Shown: in pieces, positions 44,190-53,032 of the stretch
How positions within the stretch are numbered: the first letter of the stretch is position 1
Layout of the letters: each line of letters begins with the position of its first letter
Assembly (NCBI GenBank): GCA_022823465.1
Contig: JAJEHX010000042.1
Location: forward strand, 82,047-146,046
From: Candidatus Latescibacterota bacterium
GTDB taxonomy: Bacteria > JAAXHH01
Reading direction: 5' to 3'
DNA length: 64,000 nt
Made by a program: the position numbers and the translations under genes
The notes under the pieces: generated by a model
The model's database searches: none
What the model saw: the letters and a program-made list of their open reading frames with translations, nothing else
What the model was told of the DNA's origin: nothing

Positions 44190-45794
44190 TCAGACCCCGA
44201 GCATCCGCATCATCACCGTGTACACGAGCAGGGTAATCAACACGACCCCGGTCAGGTTCAGCCAGAATCCCGCGCGGATCATCTGCTGGATGGTGACGTG
44301 GCCGGACCCGAATATGATGGCGTTGGGCGGCGTGGCGACGGGCAGCATGAAGGCGCAACTGGCGGCGATGGCGGCCGGCACGATCAGCATGTACGGGTGC
44401 AGGTCGAATACCGGCGACAGGGCGGCCAGGATGGGGATGAACGTGGCCGTGGTGGCGGTGTTGCTGGTCAGTTCCGTCAGGAAGATCACAAGCGCGATGA
44501 CGGCCATGACGAGGAGCAGCGTGGGGATGCCGGAAAGGAAGGCCAGCTGGTGCCCGATGTACTCCCCCACGCCGTTGGCCCGGATGGCCGCCGCCAGGCT
44601 GAGCCCGCCTCCGAAGAGCAGCAGGATCCCCCAGGGCAGTTTCACGGCCGTCTCCCAGTTCATCACGAACGCCCGCCGTTTCACGTCCACCGGCACGACG
44701 AAGAGCGCCAGTGCCGCGATCATGGCGATGACCGGATCGGACAGACCCGCCAGCGGCTGCAGGCCCCCGATCTGTACCTGGACCAGCAACGGACGGGCGA
44801 TCCAGGACAGGGCCGCGAGGAGGAATACGACCAGCACGGCCTTCTCACCCCGGGACATGGCCCCCAGCTCCCTGTACGCCCTTTCCGTCACCTCCCGGCT
44901 TCCCTCGATGCGGACGCCTCGGACGGGATAGAGGACACGGGTCAGCAACAGCCACGTCAACGGCAGAAAAACGGCCACCAGCGGAAGTCCCACGCCCATC
45001 CAGCGGACGAAGCTGATCTCCTCGCCCAGGCTGGACTGGATGAAGGACGCGAGAAAGACGTTGGGCGGGGTGCCGATGATCGTACCGATGCCGCCGATGG
45101 ACGCCGCGTAGGCGATACCCAGGAGCAGGCACAGGGCGAAATGGGGCCGCGTCTTCGATCCGGTGTCGGCGTTTCCGGTGCTGCCACCCCCGGTGCCGAC
45201 TCCCACACTGCCGGGTTCCACCTGCTCCACCAGTCCGATGATGCTGAGCGCGATGGGCAGCATCATGACTGCAGTGGCCGTGTTGGACACCCACATACTG
45301 AAGAAAGCCGTCACGCCCATGAAGCAGGCCACGATACCCGCCGGGTGGTCGCCGGCCGCACGAAGGGCCTTGAGCGCCAAGCGTTTGTGAAGTCCCCAGC
45401 GCTGCATGGCCAGCGCAATGAGAAAGCCCCCCATGAACAGGAAAATCAGCTCGTGGGCGTAAGGCGCGGCCGCCTCTCGCACCGCCGACGCGCCGGTCAT
45501 CGGAAGCGCGACCAGCGGCAGGAGTGCCGTGGCGTACAACTCGACGGCCTCCGTCATCCACCAGACCGCCATCCACGCCGCCAGGGCCATCGTGGCGCGT
45601 CCGGCGTTCGAGAACTCGATCGTCTCACCCGCGCTGTTCGCGTACGAGTGGGGTAGTTGGCTGTAAAGGAGGAGCGCGAGTAGTGGGCCGGCTACGAGGC
45701 CGATCCATTGGACGGTTGATTTGAGGTTCAGGGGTTTCACAGGTATATCAGTCCGCCTGCTGATGGAGACCACGTGAGTGATTTCCAAACACAC
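44190..45794 (-). CDS. SLC13/DASS-family sodium:dicarboxylate or sulfate symporter
   Basis: A 534-aa transporter with about 11 TM segments. It carries the two SNT motifs that bind sodium and substrate in this family (VSNTATAVMMLP and TSNTATTATFIP), plus GGIGTIIGTPPNVFLA. Members import succinate, other dicarboxylates or sulfate with sodium. The start is uncertain: GTG 45794 is the longest, and no ATG occurs before about residue 68, so a later GTG could be used. An Asn/Gly/Thr-rich loop (about 199-214) precedes a TM. Substrate not determined. Confidence 0.88.
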   Translation of the reverse strand: MCLEITHVVSISRRTDIPVKPLNLKSTVQWIGLVAGPLLALLLYSQLPHSYANSAGETIEFSNAGRATMALAAWMAVWWMTEAVELYATALLPLVALPMTGASAVREAAAPYAHELIFLFMGGFLIALAMQRWGLHKRLALKALRAAGDHPAGIVACFMGVTAFFSMWVSNTATAVMMLPIALSIIGLVEQVEPGSVGVGTGGGSTGNADTGSKTRPHFALCLLLGIAYAASIGGIGTIIGTPPNVFLASFIQSSLGEEISFVRWMGVGLPLVAVFLPLTWLLLTRVLYPVRGVRIEGSREVTERAYRELGAMSRGEKAVLVVFLLAALSWIARPLLVQVQIGGLQPLAGLSDPVIAMIAALALFVVPVDVKRRAFVMNWETAVKLPWGILLLFGGGLSLAAAIRANGVGEYIGHQLAFLSGIPTLLLVMAVIALVIFLTELTSNTATTATFIPILAALSPVFDLHPYMLIVPAAIAASCAFMLPVATPPNAIIFGSGHVTIQQMIRAGFWLNLTGVVLITLLVYTVMMRMLGV

Positions 45795-45915
45795 CTATTG
45801 TGTCCCTGGGCAATTGAACGGATTAACTTAAAAAAAAGGGTGGCCCGCGTATTCAAGGCAACAAGAATCATCTACGAATCGATGGTTTGAAGTCACGGAA
45901 TAGAGTGTTTTCCAA

Positions 45916-45944
45916 TTGATTTCAGGGTACGAATCTGGTATATT
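45916..45944 (+). promoter_or_regulatory. Probable sigma-70 promoter of the rhodanese gene
   Basis: TTGATT (45916-45921), a 17-base spacer and TATATT (45939-45944), about 64 bases before the ATG. Confidence 0.55.
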
Positions 45945-46007
45945 TTCGACTCGAATGGAGGACTAACAAATACGCAACACAGTTTCCCTAAGCTCGAAGG
46001 AGATCCA

Positions 46008-46403
46008 ATGAAAGATCAGATCGCACACTACGAGAACAAGCTGAAATACGAGATCGATTCCTACGACCTTTGGGAATCCATTACCCTGGGCAAGGACATC
46101 GTCGTGGTGGATGCGCGGTCTGCCGAAGCGTATGCGGAACGGCACATCCCCGGCGCCGTCAACATACCTCACCGGACCATGGACCCTGAGACCACAACCG
46201 ACCTGGACAAAGACGCACTGTATGTGACCTATTGCGACGGTATCGGCTGCAACGCGTCGACCAAAGGCGCGCTGAACATGGTCAGGCTGGGTTTCAACGT
46301 CAAAGAACTCATGGGCGGACTGGACTGGTGGATGAGGGACGGTTACGAAACCGAAGGCCTGCAGGCCACCGAGGGCAGGGCACTCGTCTGCGGCTGCGGA
46401 TAA
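46008..46403 (+). CDS. Rhodanese-like sulfurtransferase
   Basis: A 131-aa single rhodanese domain: DIVVVDARSAEAYAERHIPGAVNIPH and the active-site loop YCDGIGC with nucleophile Cys76. Single-domain rhodaneses accept or donate persulfide sulfur. An AAGGAG site lies close to the ATG and a sigma-70 promoter is visible upstream. It is monocistronic and convergent with the following symporter operon. Confidence 0.9.
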   Translation: MKDQIAHYENKLKYEIDSYDLWESITLGKDIVVVDARSAEAYAERHIPGAVNIPHRTMDPETTTDLDKDALYVTYCDGIGCNASTKGALNMVRLGFNVKELMGGLDWWMRDGYETEGLQATEGRALVCGCG

Positions 46404-46463
46404 CACTTGATTGATCCTTGTGCCGGACATCAGTGGGTGATGTCGCCATCCACACGGTATTGC

Positions 46464-46628
46464 TCAGCCTTGGGGGTCAGCCTTCGCATCCCCATCCCGC
46501 TTCCCCATCTTCCTGAACAACGCCCGGATATCCCCGATAGCGCCTACGCTGACGTAAACTGCCACGCCGGCAAAGAGCAACAGACACAGAACGAACACCA
46601 CCGCCCACAGCGTGCTCCAGAATTCCAT
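46464..46628 (-). CDS. 54-aa membrane protein, probable symporter small subunit
   Basis: One N-terminal TM helix (TLWAVVFVLCLLLFAGVAVYVSVGAIGDI) followed by a basic tail (RALFRKMGKRDGDAKADPQG). Its ATG overlaps the symporter stop by one base (TAATG), a classic translational coupling signal. Small single-TM partners are known for some SSS transporters (for example MetS-like and DUF997-type subunits). This one could be a stability or activity subunit. The role is inference from position. Confidence 0.7.
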   Translation of the reverse strand: MEFWSTLWAVVFVLCLLLFAGVAVYVSVGAIGDIRALFRKMGKRDGDAKADPQG

Positions 46629-48277
46629 TACGCTTCTCCCTTCCGGTCCAGGCGGTCCGGGCGGTCCGCACGGTCTGCCTGGTCCGCCTTGTCCGCCTTG
46701 TCCGCCTGGCCATCCCAGCCCTCCTGCTGCGCCCGTTCCGCCCAACTCGCCTGGTCCCCACGGTCCAGGCGGTCCGGGAACACCAGCGATCCAACGAACA
46801 TGAGGACCAGGGCCAGCGCTGTGACGGCCAGTCCGATCTCGTCGCTCCTGTACATGCCCAGTCCCAGCGTCTTGTTCACGGGTCCCAGTCCCGCCACGGC
46901 GCCGATGCCGGCGATGAGCGCCAGGTAAGCCCCCACGGTACTCGCCCGCTTCCAGTACAGGCCCGCCAGCAGCAGCGTGAAGGCGCCGGTGAAGTAGATG
47001 GCGCCGCTCACGGCCATGTAGTCCCACAGGTCCTGCCCCAGGTCGTACCAGAGTCCCCAGACGAGCAGGAACAGACCGATCACCGAAATGAACACCCGCG
47101 ACAGCGTCAGCTGCCACCGGGTGGTCAGCCGCTCGTTCGTGGCCGGCGCCACCACGTCGTGGGTCAGCACCGACGCCCAGCAGAGCAGGTAGCTGTCGTG
47201 GGTCGACATGAAGGCGGCGAGGAGCCCGGCGCCCACGAGGCCGATGATGCCGGTGGGCAGGACCTGGGACAAAAAGAGGGGCATGGCCTGCAGCGTCATC
47301 GTGGGGTCGGCGGTGGGCGATCCGGTTTCGTCGAAGAAGAACCCGCGGAACTCGGGCATGTTGAAGAAGTAGGTGAGCGCGCAGATGCCGAGGAACTGGG
47401 GGATCATGAAGCGGATCAGGAAGCCGATGGACGACCACCGGTACAGCCTGCGGACCACGGCCACGCTCTCGGCCGCGCAGGCGCGCATGACCGAGGTCTG
47501 CCACACGGCGCAGGATACGAGTCCCGCCGTGAAGATCATCCACATGATATAAGAAGGGCCGAAGCCGCTGCCTTCGAGGAGAGGATTGAATCCGGGTTCG
47601 CCGTGGACGGACGCCACCGTTTCGACGATGGTCGTCCAGCCGAGGGCGTAGACGGCCATGCCGCAGGTGAGGATCAGGCCGAAGGAGAGGACCACGAACT
47701 GAATGTAGTCGGTGATCACCACCGAGACCATCCCGCCCATGATCGTGTAGGCGATGACCAGCGCCAGCATGACGGTCATGACCACAGCAACGGAATTGGG
47801 ATCGGTCAGGCCCGTCAGGCCCGTGACGAACAGGGCGCCCGCTTTAAGGAACAGGCCCATGTTCAGGATGCCGGCGAAGGCGAGGAGCAGGCCGCCGAAG
47901 ACGCGCACGCCGCGGCTGAACCGCTTCTCGTAGAACTCGGGGATGGTCATCACGCCCAGCCGGCGCAGGGGCACGACGATGAAGCCGGTCATGCCCACGA
48001 TGAAGGTGACCACGCCGGCGATGACCGCGATGTGGAAGGCGGCGAACCCACCCGTGAAGCCCTTCTGAGCCGAATACATGACCGTCACCAGGCCCAGCTC
48101 GCTGCCGATCATGGTCGCCACGGCCAGGCGGGACTTGAGCGACCGGCCCGCCACGATGTAGTCCCCCATGTCCCGGATGTACCGGTTCATGTACAGGCCC
48201 ACCCCGACGGTGGCCGCCATGTATACCGCGACGATCAGCCAGTCCAGGGTACCGAAATTGGAAGTGAGAGACGGCAT
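46628..48277 (-). CDS. Sodium:solute symporter (SSS family)
   Basis: A 549-aa transporter with about 13 TM segments, starting LDWLIVAVYMAATVGVGLYMNR and containing VAGRSLKSRLAVATMIGSELG near the sodium site and FMSTHDSYLLCWASVLTHDV, which is characteristic of the SSS (SLC5-like) fold. Substrate not evident. The C-terminus ends in an odd Asp/Ala/Lys repeat (ADKADKADQADRADRPDR) derived from the 9-bp tract at 46644-46710. Confidence 0.9.
   Translation of the reverse strand: MPSLTSNFGTLDWLIVAVYMAATVGVGLYMNRYIRDMGDYIVAGRSLKSRLAVATMIGSELGLVTVMYSAQKGFTGGFAAFHIAVIAGVVTFIVGMTGFIVVPLRRLGVMTIPEFYEKRFSRGVRVFGGLLLAFAGILNMGLFLKAGALFVTGLTGLTDPNSVAVVMTVMLALVIAYTIMGGMVSVVITDYIQFVVLSFGLILTCGMAVYALGWTTIVETVASVHGEPGFNPLLEGSGFGPSYIMWMIFTAGLVSCAVWQTSVMRACAAESVAVVRRLYRWSSIGFLIRFMIPQFLGICALTYFFNMPEFRGFFFDETGSPTADPTMTLQAMPLFLSQVLPTGIIGLVGAGLLAAFMSTHDSYLLCWASVLTHDVVAPATNERLTTRWQLTLSRVFISVIGLFLLVWGLWYDLGQDLWDYMAVSGAIYFTGAFTLLLAGLYWKRASTVGAYLALIAGIGAVAGLGPVNKTLGLGMYRSDEIGLAVTALALVLMFVGSLVFPDRLDRGDQASWAERAQQEGWDGQADKADKADQADRADRPDRLDRKGEA
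46644..46710 (-). repeat. 9-bp simple repeat tract at the symporter 3' end
   Basis: Variants of GGTCCGCCT repeat on the + strand. On the minus strand they encode the D-K/Q/R-A/P tail of the symporter. The same unit occurs in PurB in another frame. Confidence 0.75.
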
Positions 48278-48336
48278 GGATCAGTGGATGCGGCTGGTTT
48301 GCCCGGGGGAATCGCGTTCGCAGGCGTACATCGGGA

Positions 48337-49818
48337 TCAGGCGCCTTCTTCGTCAGCGTCCGGCGAACCCTGTTTACCTTCCGCACCTTCGGGATCGCCT
48401 GGTCCGCCCGGTCCGCCTGGTCCACCCGGTTCGCCCGGTCCGATGTCCTCGCCCTCCCGGGCGATGTGCCTGGCCAATTCCGGCGCGAGACCGACGTAAT
48501 CGGCGGGAGTCAGGGCGAGCAGGCGCAGCTTGTCTTCGTCCGGCAGATCCAGGTCGCGGATCAGGTCCTCCATGATCTCCTGCGTGACGGCCTGTCCCCG
48601 GGTCAGCGCCTTCATCCGCTCGTAGGGATTCTCGTGGCCTGCCTTGCGCATGACCATCTGCACTGCTTCCGACAGGACCTCCCAGGCCCCGTCGAGATCG
48701 CCCCGGACCGCTTCCAGATCCACTTCCACGCGGGCCATGCCCTGGATTGCCGAGTGGATCGCCAGCAGCGAGTGGCCGACGGCCACACCGACGTTCCGAA
48801 GGGCGGAGGAGTCGCTCAGGTCGCGTTGCTGGCGCGATACCTGCAGTTTCCCGGCCAGGTGTTCCAGCAGCGCGTTGCTGACGCCCACGTTGGCCTCGGA
48901 ATTCTCGAAATCGATGGGGTTCACCTTGTGGGGCATGACAGAGGAACCTACTTCAGCGCCCACCACCTTCTGACGAAAGTAGCCCAGGGAAATGTACGAC
49001 CACATGTCCCGGTCGAAATCGAGCAGCACGGTATTGAAGCGTATCAGCCGGTGGAAAAGCTCCGCCAGGTAGTCGTGGGGCTCGATCTGTATGGTGATCG
49101 GATTGAAGGTCAACCCGAGGCGGTCCTCGACGAAGTGCCGCGCGACGGCCTCCCAGGGCACGTCGGGATACACGACGAGGTGGGCGTTGTAGTTCCCCAC
49201 CGCCCCGTTGAACTTGCCGAGGTATTCGCTGCGGGAGACCTGGTCGAGCTGACGCCGCCAGCGGGCGACGAACACGGCCAGTTCCTTGCCGACGGTGGTG
49301 GGCGTGGCGGATTGCCCGTGGGTATGGCTGAGCATCGGGATGTCCGCCGTTTCGCCCGCGAGGGCGGTCGCGGCGGAGATCAGGTCCTGGCTCCCGGGCA
49401 GCCACTCCTGCTGGACTCCGTCCCTGAGCATGAGGGCGTAAGCGAGATTGTTGATGTCTTCGGAAGTACAACAGAAATGAACCGATTCGGTGACGTCATC
49501 CAGGGAGGTTCCGGCAACGGCTTCCCGCACGTAGTACTCCACCGCCTTGACGTCGTGCCGGGTTTCCTTCTCGATTTCTTTGATCCGCCCGGCCTGCGCG
49601 TCGCCGAATTCGAGGACCAGCGACCGCAGGAATACGGTCTCTTCTTCGGTAAACGGACGTACGTGCCCGATCTCGGGCCGCTCCCCCATGGTGATCAGCC
49701 ACTCGATCTCCACGTGCAAACGGTACTTGATCAGCGCCCATTCGGAGAAATAGGAGGAAAGGCCCTTCAACCGGTCGCCGTAGCGGCCGTCCAGGGGGGA
49801 TAATGATCGCAGTGACAT
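48337..49818 (-). CDS. purB: Adenylosuccinate lyase
   Basis: A 493-aa enzyme of the fumarase/aspartase superfamily: signature SSVMPHKVNPIDFEN, SLSPLDGRYGDRLKG near the N-terminus, TSEDINNLAYAL, and the catalytic His region HTHGQSATPTTVGKE. It releases fumarate from adenylosuccinate and SAICAR in purine synthesis. The start at 49818 gives the usual N-terminus; an open frame runs to 49944. The last 40 residues are a collagen-like GPGGPGG/GEPGG tail from a 9-bp repeat, not part of the family. Confidence 0.95.
   Translation of the reverse strand: MSLRSLSPLDGRYGDRLKGLSSYFSEWALIKYRLHVEIEWLITMGERPEIGHVRPFTEEETVFLRSLVLEFGDAQAGRIKEIEKETRHDVKAVEYYVREAVAGTSLDDVTESVHFCCTSEDINNLAYALMLRDGVQQEWLPGSQDLISAATALAGETADIPMLSHTHGQSATPTTVGKELAVFVARWRRQLDQVSRSEYLGKFNGAVGNYNAHLVVYPDVPWEAVARHFVEDRLGLTFNPITIQIEPHDYLAELFHRLIRFNTVLLDFDRDMWSYISLGYFRQKVVGAEVGSSVMPHKVNPIDFENSEANVGVSNALLEHLAGKLQVSRQQRDLSDSSALRNVGVAVGHSLLAIHSAIQGMARVEVDLEAVRGDLDGAWEVLSEAVQMVMRKAGHENPYERMKALTRGQAVTQEIMEDLIRDLDLPDEDKLRLLALTPADYVGLAPELARHIAREGEDIGPGEPGGPGGPGGPGDPEGAEGKQGSPDADEEGA
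48395..48441 (-). repeat. 9-bp simple repeat tract at the purB 3' end
   Basis: The same GGTCCGCCT-type unit as at 46644-46710, here read as Gly-Pro-Gly / Gly-Glu-Pro. Confidence 0.7.
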
Positions 49819-50191
49819 GAGTGCCCCGAATCTGTTTAAAACCGGTCTCCCGCTTCTACACGCACCGGCGGACCCTTTCGTACTGAAACCGGCCAAATCG
49901 CGTTGCCGCGTTTCAGTATACCCTACGACCGAGGGAGTCGGCAAGGCTCTTTATTCCGGAGTCCGGTGAAACCACTGTTTCGTGGACGTCGAACTGCTTG
50001 ATTCAGTACGCACCGCCACCTATATTCAGCCCACCTTAGTGACTCCGCACGATTGACTCCGCGTGCGTATCCAGTGACTCCTCGCGCGTATCCTTTGTTC
50101 ATCCGGTTATATCCGCCGCGGATGTGCGAAGGGTACAATCGGGGTACAATTTCGATCGGACACGGCTTATGTTCCCCGGAGCGTCTGAATC
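49819..50191. other. Divergent intergenic region
   Basis: A spacer of about 370 bases between purB and the oxidase gene. It has two degenerate repeats of about 23 bases (around 50050-50095, TGACTCC..CGCGTATCC) and a doubled GGGTACAAT just before the oxidase. No gene is seen. Confidence 0.5.
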
Positions 50192-51331
50192 GTGAACCAT
50201 CCATCCGATTCATACGACGTCATCGTGATCGGCGTGGGCGGCATGGGCAGCGCCTCGGCCTGGCACCTGGCCCGCCGCGGTTGCCGCGTACTGGGTCTGG
50301 AGCAGTTCAACATCCCCCATGACCTGGGGTCTTCCCACGGCCAGACGCGCATCATCCGCTTGGCCTATTCCGAGCACCCGTCCTACGTGCCGCTGCTCCG
50401 CCGCGCGTACGCGCTTTGGCGGGAAATCGAGGAGCGGGCGGGCGAGCGGCTGCTGCATATCACCGGGGCGCTGGACGCCGGTCCTGCCGATGACCGGGTC
50501 TTCCAGGGTTCGAAGAAGTCCTGTGAAGAGCACGGCCTGCCCCACGAGATCCTCACGGGGGCGGAGGTGAACCGGCGCTTTCCCGGCTACCGGCTGCCCG
50601 AAGATACCATGGCCGTCTTTCAAACCGACGGCGGCTATCTCCTGCCGGAGCGCTGCATCGTCGCTCACGTGGAGGCGGCACAGGAAGCGGGCGCACAGAT
50701 CCGCGCGTGCGAACCGGTGCTGGAATGGCGTTCAAACGGGCGCGGCGTCACGGTGAAGACTTCGAAATCCACCTACACTGCGGACCGGCTGGTGATCACC
50801 GCGGGCGGATGGATCGGCAAGATGGTGAGACGGCTGGACCGGGTGGTGCAGCCGGAGCGCCAGGTCCTGGGCTGGTTTCAGCCCCGGCGGCTCGACCTGT
50901 TCCTGCCGGACCGTTTCCCGGTCTTCAATCTGCAGGTGGCCGAGGGCCGGTACTACGGGCTTCCGGTGCATGGCGTGCCGGGATTCAAGATCGGCCGGTA
51001 CCATCACCTTGAAGAAGCAACGGACATGGACCGGATCGACCGGTCCGCCCATCCCCGCGACGAGGCCGTGCTCCGGGAGTTCGCCGAACGCTACTTCCCC
51101 GATGGCGCGGGACCCGCCATGAGCCTCCAGGTCTGCGCCTTCACCAACACCGCCGACGGCCATTTCATCCTGGACGCGCATCCGGAGTATCCGAACGTCT
51201 TAGTCGCTTCTCCCTGCTCCGGCCACGGCTTCAAGTTCTGCAGCGTCATCGGCGAGGTCATGGCCGACCTGGCCACCACGGGGAACACGCCCCACGATAT
51301 CGCCCTGCACGGGTTGGCGCGGCTCGCGTAG
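50192..51331 (+). CDS. FAD-dependent N-methyl-amino-acid oxidase (sarcosine/N-methyltryptophan oxidase type)
   Basis: A 379-aa flavoprotein: FAD-binding DVIVIGVGGMGSASAWHLARRG at the N-terminus, DGGYLLPERCIVAHV in the middle, and the C-terminal SPCSGHGFKF with the Cys that binds FAD covalently in monomeric sarcosine oxidase/SolA/PIPOX enzymes. They oxidise N-methyl or secondary amino acids to imine and H2O2. It starts with GTG and a GGAGC site lies 10 bases upstream. Substrate unknown. Confidence 0.9.
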   Translation: MNHPSDSYDVIVIGVGGMGSASAWHLARRGCRVLGLEQFNIPHDLGSSHGQTRIIRLAYSEHPSYVPLLRRAYALWREIEERAGERLLHITGALDAGPADDRVFQGSKKSCEEHGLPHEILTGAEVNRRFPGYRLPEDTMAVFQTDGGYLLPERCIVAHVEAAQEAGAQIRACEPVLEWRSNGRGVTVKTSKSTYTADRLVITAGGWIGKMVRRLDRVVQPERQVLGWFQPRRLDLFLPDRFPVFNLQVAEGRYYGLPVHGVPGFKIGRYHHLEEATDMDRIDRSAHPRDEAVLREFAERYFPDGAGPAMSLQVCAFTNTADGHFILDAHPEYPNVLVASPCSGHGFKFCSVIGEVMADLATTGNTPHDIALHGLARLA

Positions 51332-51494
51332 CAAAGCGCCGGGACGCCAGACGCATCTGGCCGGACCCTGAGCGCCCGCGTGACAGGCACCGGGGCGGCG
51401 GCGCATCCGGCCGGACCCGGCCGGACCCCGCGCGCCCGTGGTCTTATATTTCGTGTAAGAGAAAATGCGGCCTAAAGGCGCGGAGTCGCCGCGC

Positions 51495-51917
51495 TCAATC
51501 GCGCAGTTTGTAGTTCAGTCTCAGATAGGTGACCGTGGCGTGGGCGGTAAGCGTTCCGGCGTCGTTGGTGATCAGTACTTCACCGTAGATCAGCTTCCTG
51601 CCGTTCTTGACGACGCGGGCCTCGGCGTTCAGGGCTTCCTCGCTCGCGGCGTGGAGATAGGTGACCGTCAGGTTGGTGGTAACCGTGTCCTTGGTGATGC
51701 CGTTGATGGTCGCATGGGCCAGATACGCCATGGTATCGGCCAGAGAGGCCGTCACCCCGCCGTGTACGAGGTTGTAGGACTGGGCGAAACGGGGCTGATA
51801 GGGTAGGCGCGCGCGACAGACGCCCTCTTCCACTTCCACGATCCGCAGCCCGAGGTCATGGACGTACGGAACGCCATCGACGAATTCCTGCAGCTCTGCT
51901 ACGGTTACCTGGGGCAT
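51495..51917 (-). CDS. PaaI-type hotdog thioesterase
   Basis: A 140-aa hotdog-fold protein with the PaaI/4HBT signature SYNLVHGGVTASLADTMAYLAH (HGG and the catalytic acid region) and VTTNLTVTYLHAA. Such enzymes hydrolyse acyl-CoA. ATG 51917 is used; the long open frame upstream to 52868 is only a shadow of the radical SAM gene. Substrate unknown. Confidence 0.88.
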   Translation of the reverse strand: MPQVTVAELQEFVDGVPYVHDLGLRIVEVEEGVCRARLPYQPRFAQSYNLVHGGVTASLADTMAYLAHATINGITKDTVTTNLTVTYLHAASEEALNAEARVVKNGRKLIYGEVLITNDAGTLTAHATVTYLRLNYKLRD

Positions 51918-52129
51918 GGAAATGGTGTGGCCGGTTCGGTTCCTGAGGGATCGGGACGGGCGGTTGACTTTGGGCGGATGATAACGAAAACGCCGGCGCC
52001 TGTCCATTACTATGTGGCCCGGCCGCTCACCTGAACTCGCTGACTGGATCCGCCGCACTTCCGACCGCCAGCCCGGGCGATGGAGTCCGCCTGTGCGGCG
52101 GTCACCGCAGATCAAGCTGACGAGGCGGA

Positions 52130-52966
52130 TCAGGCGATGCGGTCCGCCCGGTTGAATCCTTCCTTGCTGTAAGCGACGCGGCCGGCGCCGAGAGAAGCCT
52201 TCAGCGCATTCACCAGCCCGTGATGGGCGCCGAGCCGGTACCAATCCCCGTACCCGAACCGCTGGTACAGCTCCCGCACCCGGAGTCGTTCGGTCCGCAT
52301 GCCGCCTGACCCGTCGCCGTCGAAATAGGTGTCCACGACTACGGAGTGGCAGCGGTCTCGGATCGTTTCCACGAACGTGTCCGGGTCGTTGGGCAGCATG
52401 GGGCTGATCGTGACCCGCACTGCAAGGCCGGCTTCCATGGCGGCGTCGAGGGTCTTGAGCCGGGCGGCCACGGACGGGGCATGGGGCGTGAGATCGCGGC
52501 GAACGGCCTCGTCGTGGGTTTCGAGCGTCACGTTCAACTCGGCCCGGCCGATGCGCTTCAATACGTCGAAGTCCCGACGGACCATGGGACTTCGGGTCTG
52601 CACGACGAGCCGGTCCGGCTGCATGGCCGCGAACACCTCCAGGCACTGCCGGGTGATCCGGTATTTCGACTCGGCCCCCTGGTAGGGATCGGTGGCGGAA
52701 CTCAGAAACACCCGCACCGCCCTGTCCCGCTTCTTCAGACGGGCCATCTCGGCCTCGAGCCGCTCGGGCGCGTTGATCTTGACGTCCACATAGTCTCCCC
52801 ACGCCCCGCCGTGGTAGAGGTGGACGGGCAGGGCCTGCACGTAGCAGTAGGGGCACCGGTACACGCAACCGACATAGGGCTGCAGGGTATGGGTGTATCC
52901 TTCCAGGAATCCGCCCGTGCGGGTCAGGATCGTCTTGCAGGTTATTTCACGTACGCTTGTGGCCAT
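52130..52966 (-). CDS. Radical SAM protein, SPL/Rv2578c-like
   Basis: A 278-aa radical SAM enzyme with the CVYRCPYC motif (Cys34, 38 and 41) that holds the 4Fe-4S cluster, followed by the YVDVKINAPE, SSATDPYQ, ETHDEAVRRDLTPHAP and VTISPMLPNDPD segments typical of this group (annotated as SplB-like or Rv2578c-type, function unproven). ATG 52966 is chosen by homology; an open frame runs to 52993. It is downstream of priA (66-base gap). Confidence 0.88.
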   Translation of the reverse strand: MATSVREITCKTILTRTGGFLEGYTHTLQPYVGCVYRCPYCYVQALPVHLYHGGAWGDYVDVKINAPERLEAEMARLKKRDRAVRVFLSSATDPYQGAESKYRITRQCLEVFAAMQPDRLVVQTRSPMVRRDFDVLKRIGRAELNVTLETHDEAVRRDLTPHAPSVAARLKTLDAAMEAGLAVRVTISPMLPNDPDTFVETIRDRCHSVVVDTYFDGDGSGGMRTERLRVRELYQRFGYGDWYRLGAHHGLVNALKASLGAGRVAYSKEGFNRADRIA

Positions 52967-53032
52967 TCGCTTCGACCTTCGGCGGCCGGGCATCTCCCAT
53001 GGTGCCGGATCATCCCGCCGGTCCTGTTCCGA

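Noticed and set aside
47159-48499. Plus-strand His/Asp/Gly-rich frame opposite the SSS symporter
   Set aside because: Antisense shadow; the His-rich composition is produced by complementing hydrophobic TM codons.
51918-52868. Upstream extension of the thioesterase frame
   Set aside because: The extra 300 codons are an out-of-frame reading of the radical SAM gene. The hotdog domain starts at the ATG at 51917.
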